Shown here piece after piece: positions 21,266 to 21,294 of a stretch of 21,294 bases of DNA; the stretch's first letter is position 1, and every line of letters starts with the position of its first letter. The stretch comes from DATKLX01 sp035542155 (GTDB taxonomy: Bacteria > Chloroflexota > Anaerolineae > Anaerolineales > Anaerolineaceae). The DNA is taken from positions 1 to 21,294 of the forward strand of contig DATKLX010000163.1 in the NCBI GenBank assembly GCA_035542155.1, given 5' to 3'. A program made the translations under genes and the position numbers. The notes under the pieces were generated by a model that was not told the DNA's origin, did not search any database, and saw nothing but the letters and a program-made list of their open reading frames with translations.

Positions 21266-21294
21266 ATGTTACGCGAACAGTACGCAAAAGACAA
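21266..21294 (+). CDS. Start of a gene cut by the window edge
   Basis: An ATG preceded by GCGGAGG with an 8-base spacer; only MLREQYAKD is visible. Promoter and ribosome site support a real gene. Nine residues are too few to name it. Confidence 0.5.

Noticed and set aside
21121..21294. Insertion sequence end at the right edge
   Set aside because: Short dyads exist, but no terminal inverted repeat, target duplication or recognisable transposase can be shown from nine residues.

Overview
The window looks like bacterial chromosome from a GC-rich, SD-using organism, most likely Chloroflexota (Anaerolineae-like). This is an inference. It rests on an Elp3-type radical SAM/GNAT tRNA modification enzyme, which is rare in bacteria but known in Chloroflexota, on a short-N-terminus LeuRS, on an animal-like UDP-glucose dehydrogenase, and on frequent TTG/GTG starts. 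No tRNA, rRNA, CRISPR array or complete mobile element was seen. Most genes are housekeeping or general metabolism and lie on the minus strand.

Layout. 1-905: an ArsR-type repressor translationally coupled to an AHSA1/SRPBCC protein, with an AT-rich operator/promoter and a near-leaderless start. 906-3191: a small P-loop kinase-like ATPase (minus), divergent from elp3 (plus). 3215-7249: a minus-strand group encoding UDP-glucose dehydrogenase, leucyl-tRNA synthetase and a small two-helix membrane protein. 7308-10649: a membrane-anchored Pro-rich protein of unknown function with its own terminator, preceded by a GNAT-prs-mutM operon. 10841-12285: a YdjA-like nitroreductase downstream of an alpha/beta hydrolase whose catalytic His appears to be Gln.

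12516-12930 is the most striking part. A near-consensus promoter (TTGACA-17-TATACT) on the plus strand leads directly into three back-to-back RNA domains, each with the hallmarks of a GEMM-I / cyclic di-GMP-I riboswitch aptamer. They are followed by a perfect 14-bp bidirectional terminator. No open reading frame follows on that strand before the terminator. The next gene, methylglyoxal synthase, is convergent and shares the terminator. The next plus-strand gene, a KimA-like potassium/amino-acid (APC) transporter, starts almost 800 bases further on and has its own promoter. The array is therefore an apparent orphan, three-sensor c-di-GMP RNA.

12948-17429: mgsA and the KimA-like transporter are divergent from a shared promoter region, followed by a convergent oligoendopeptidase F. 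17477-17758: a C-terminal Nudix-like remnant. 17812-19972: a SufS-like cysteine desulfurase and a membrane-anchored CxxC thioredoxin-fold protein, apparently co-transcribed. 20196-21083: a membrane-anchored alpha/beta hydrolase. A new plus-strand gene begins at 21266 and runs off the window.
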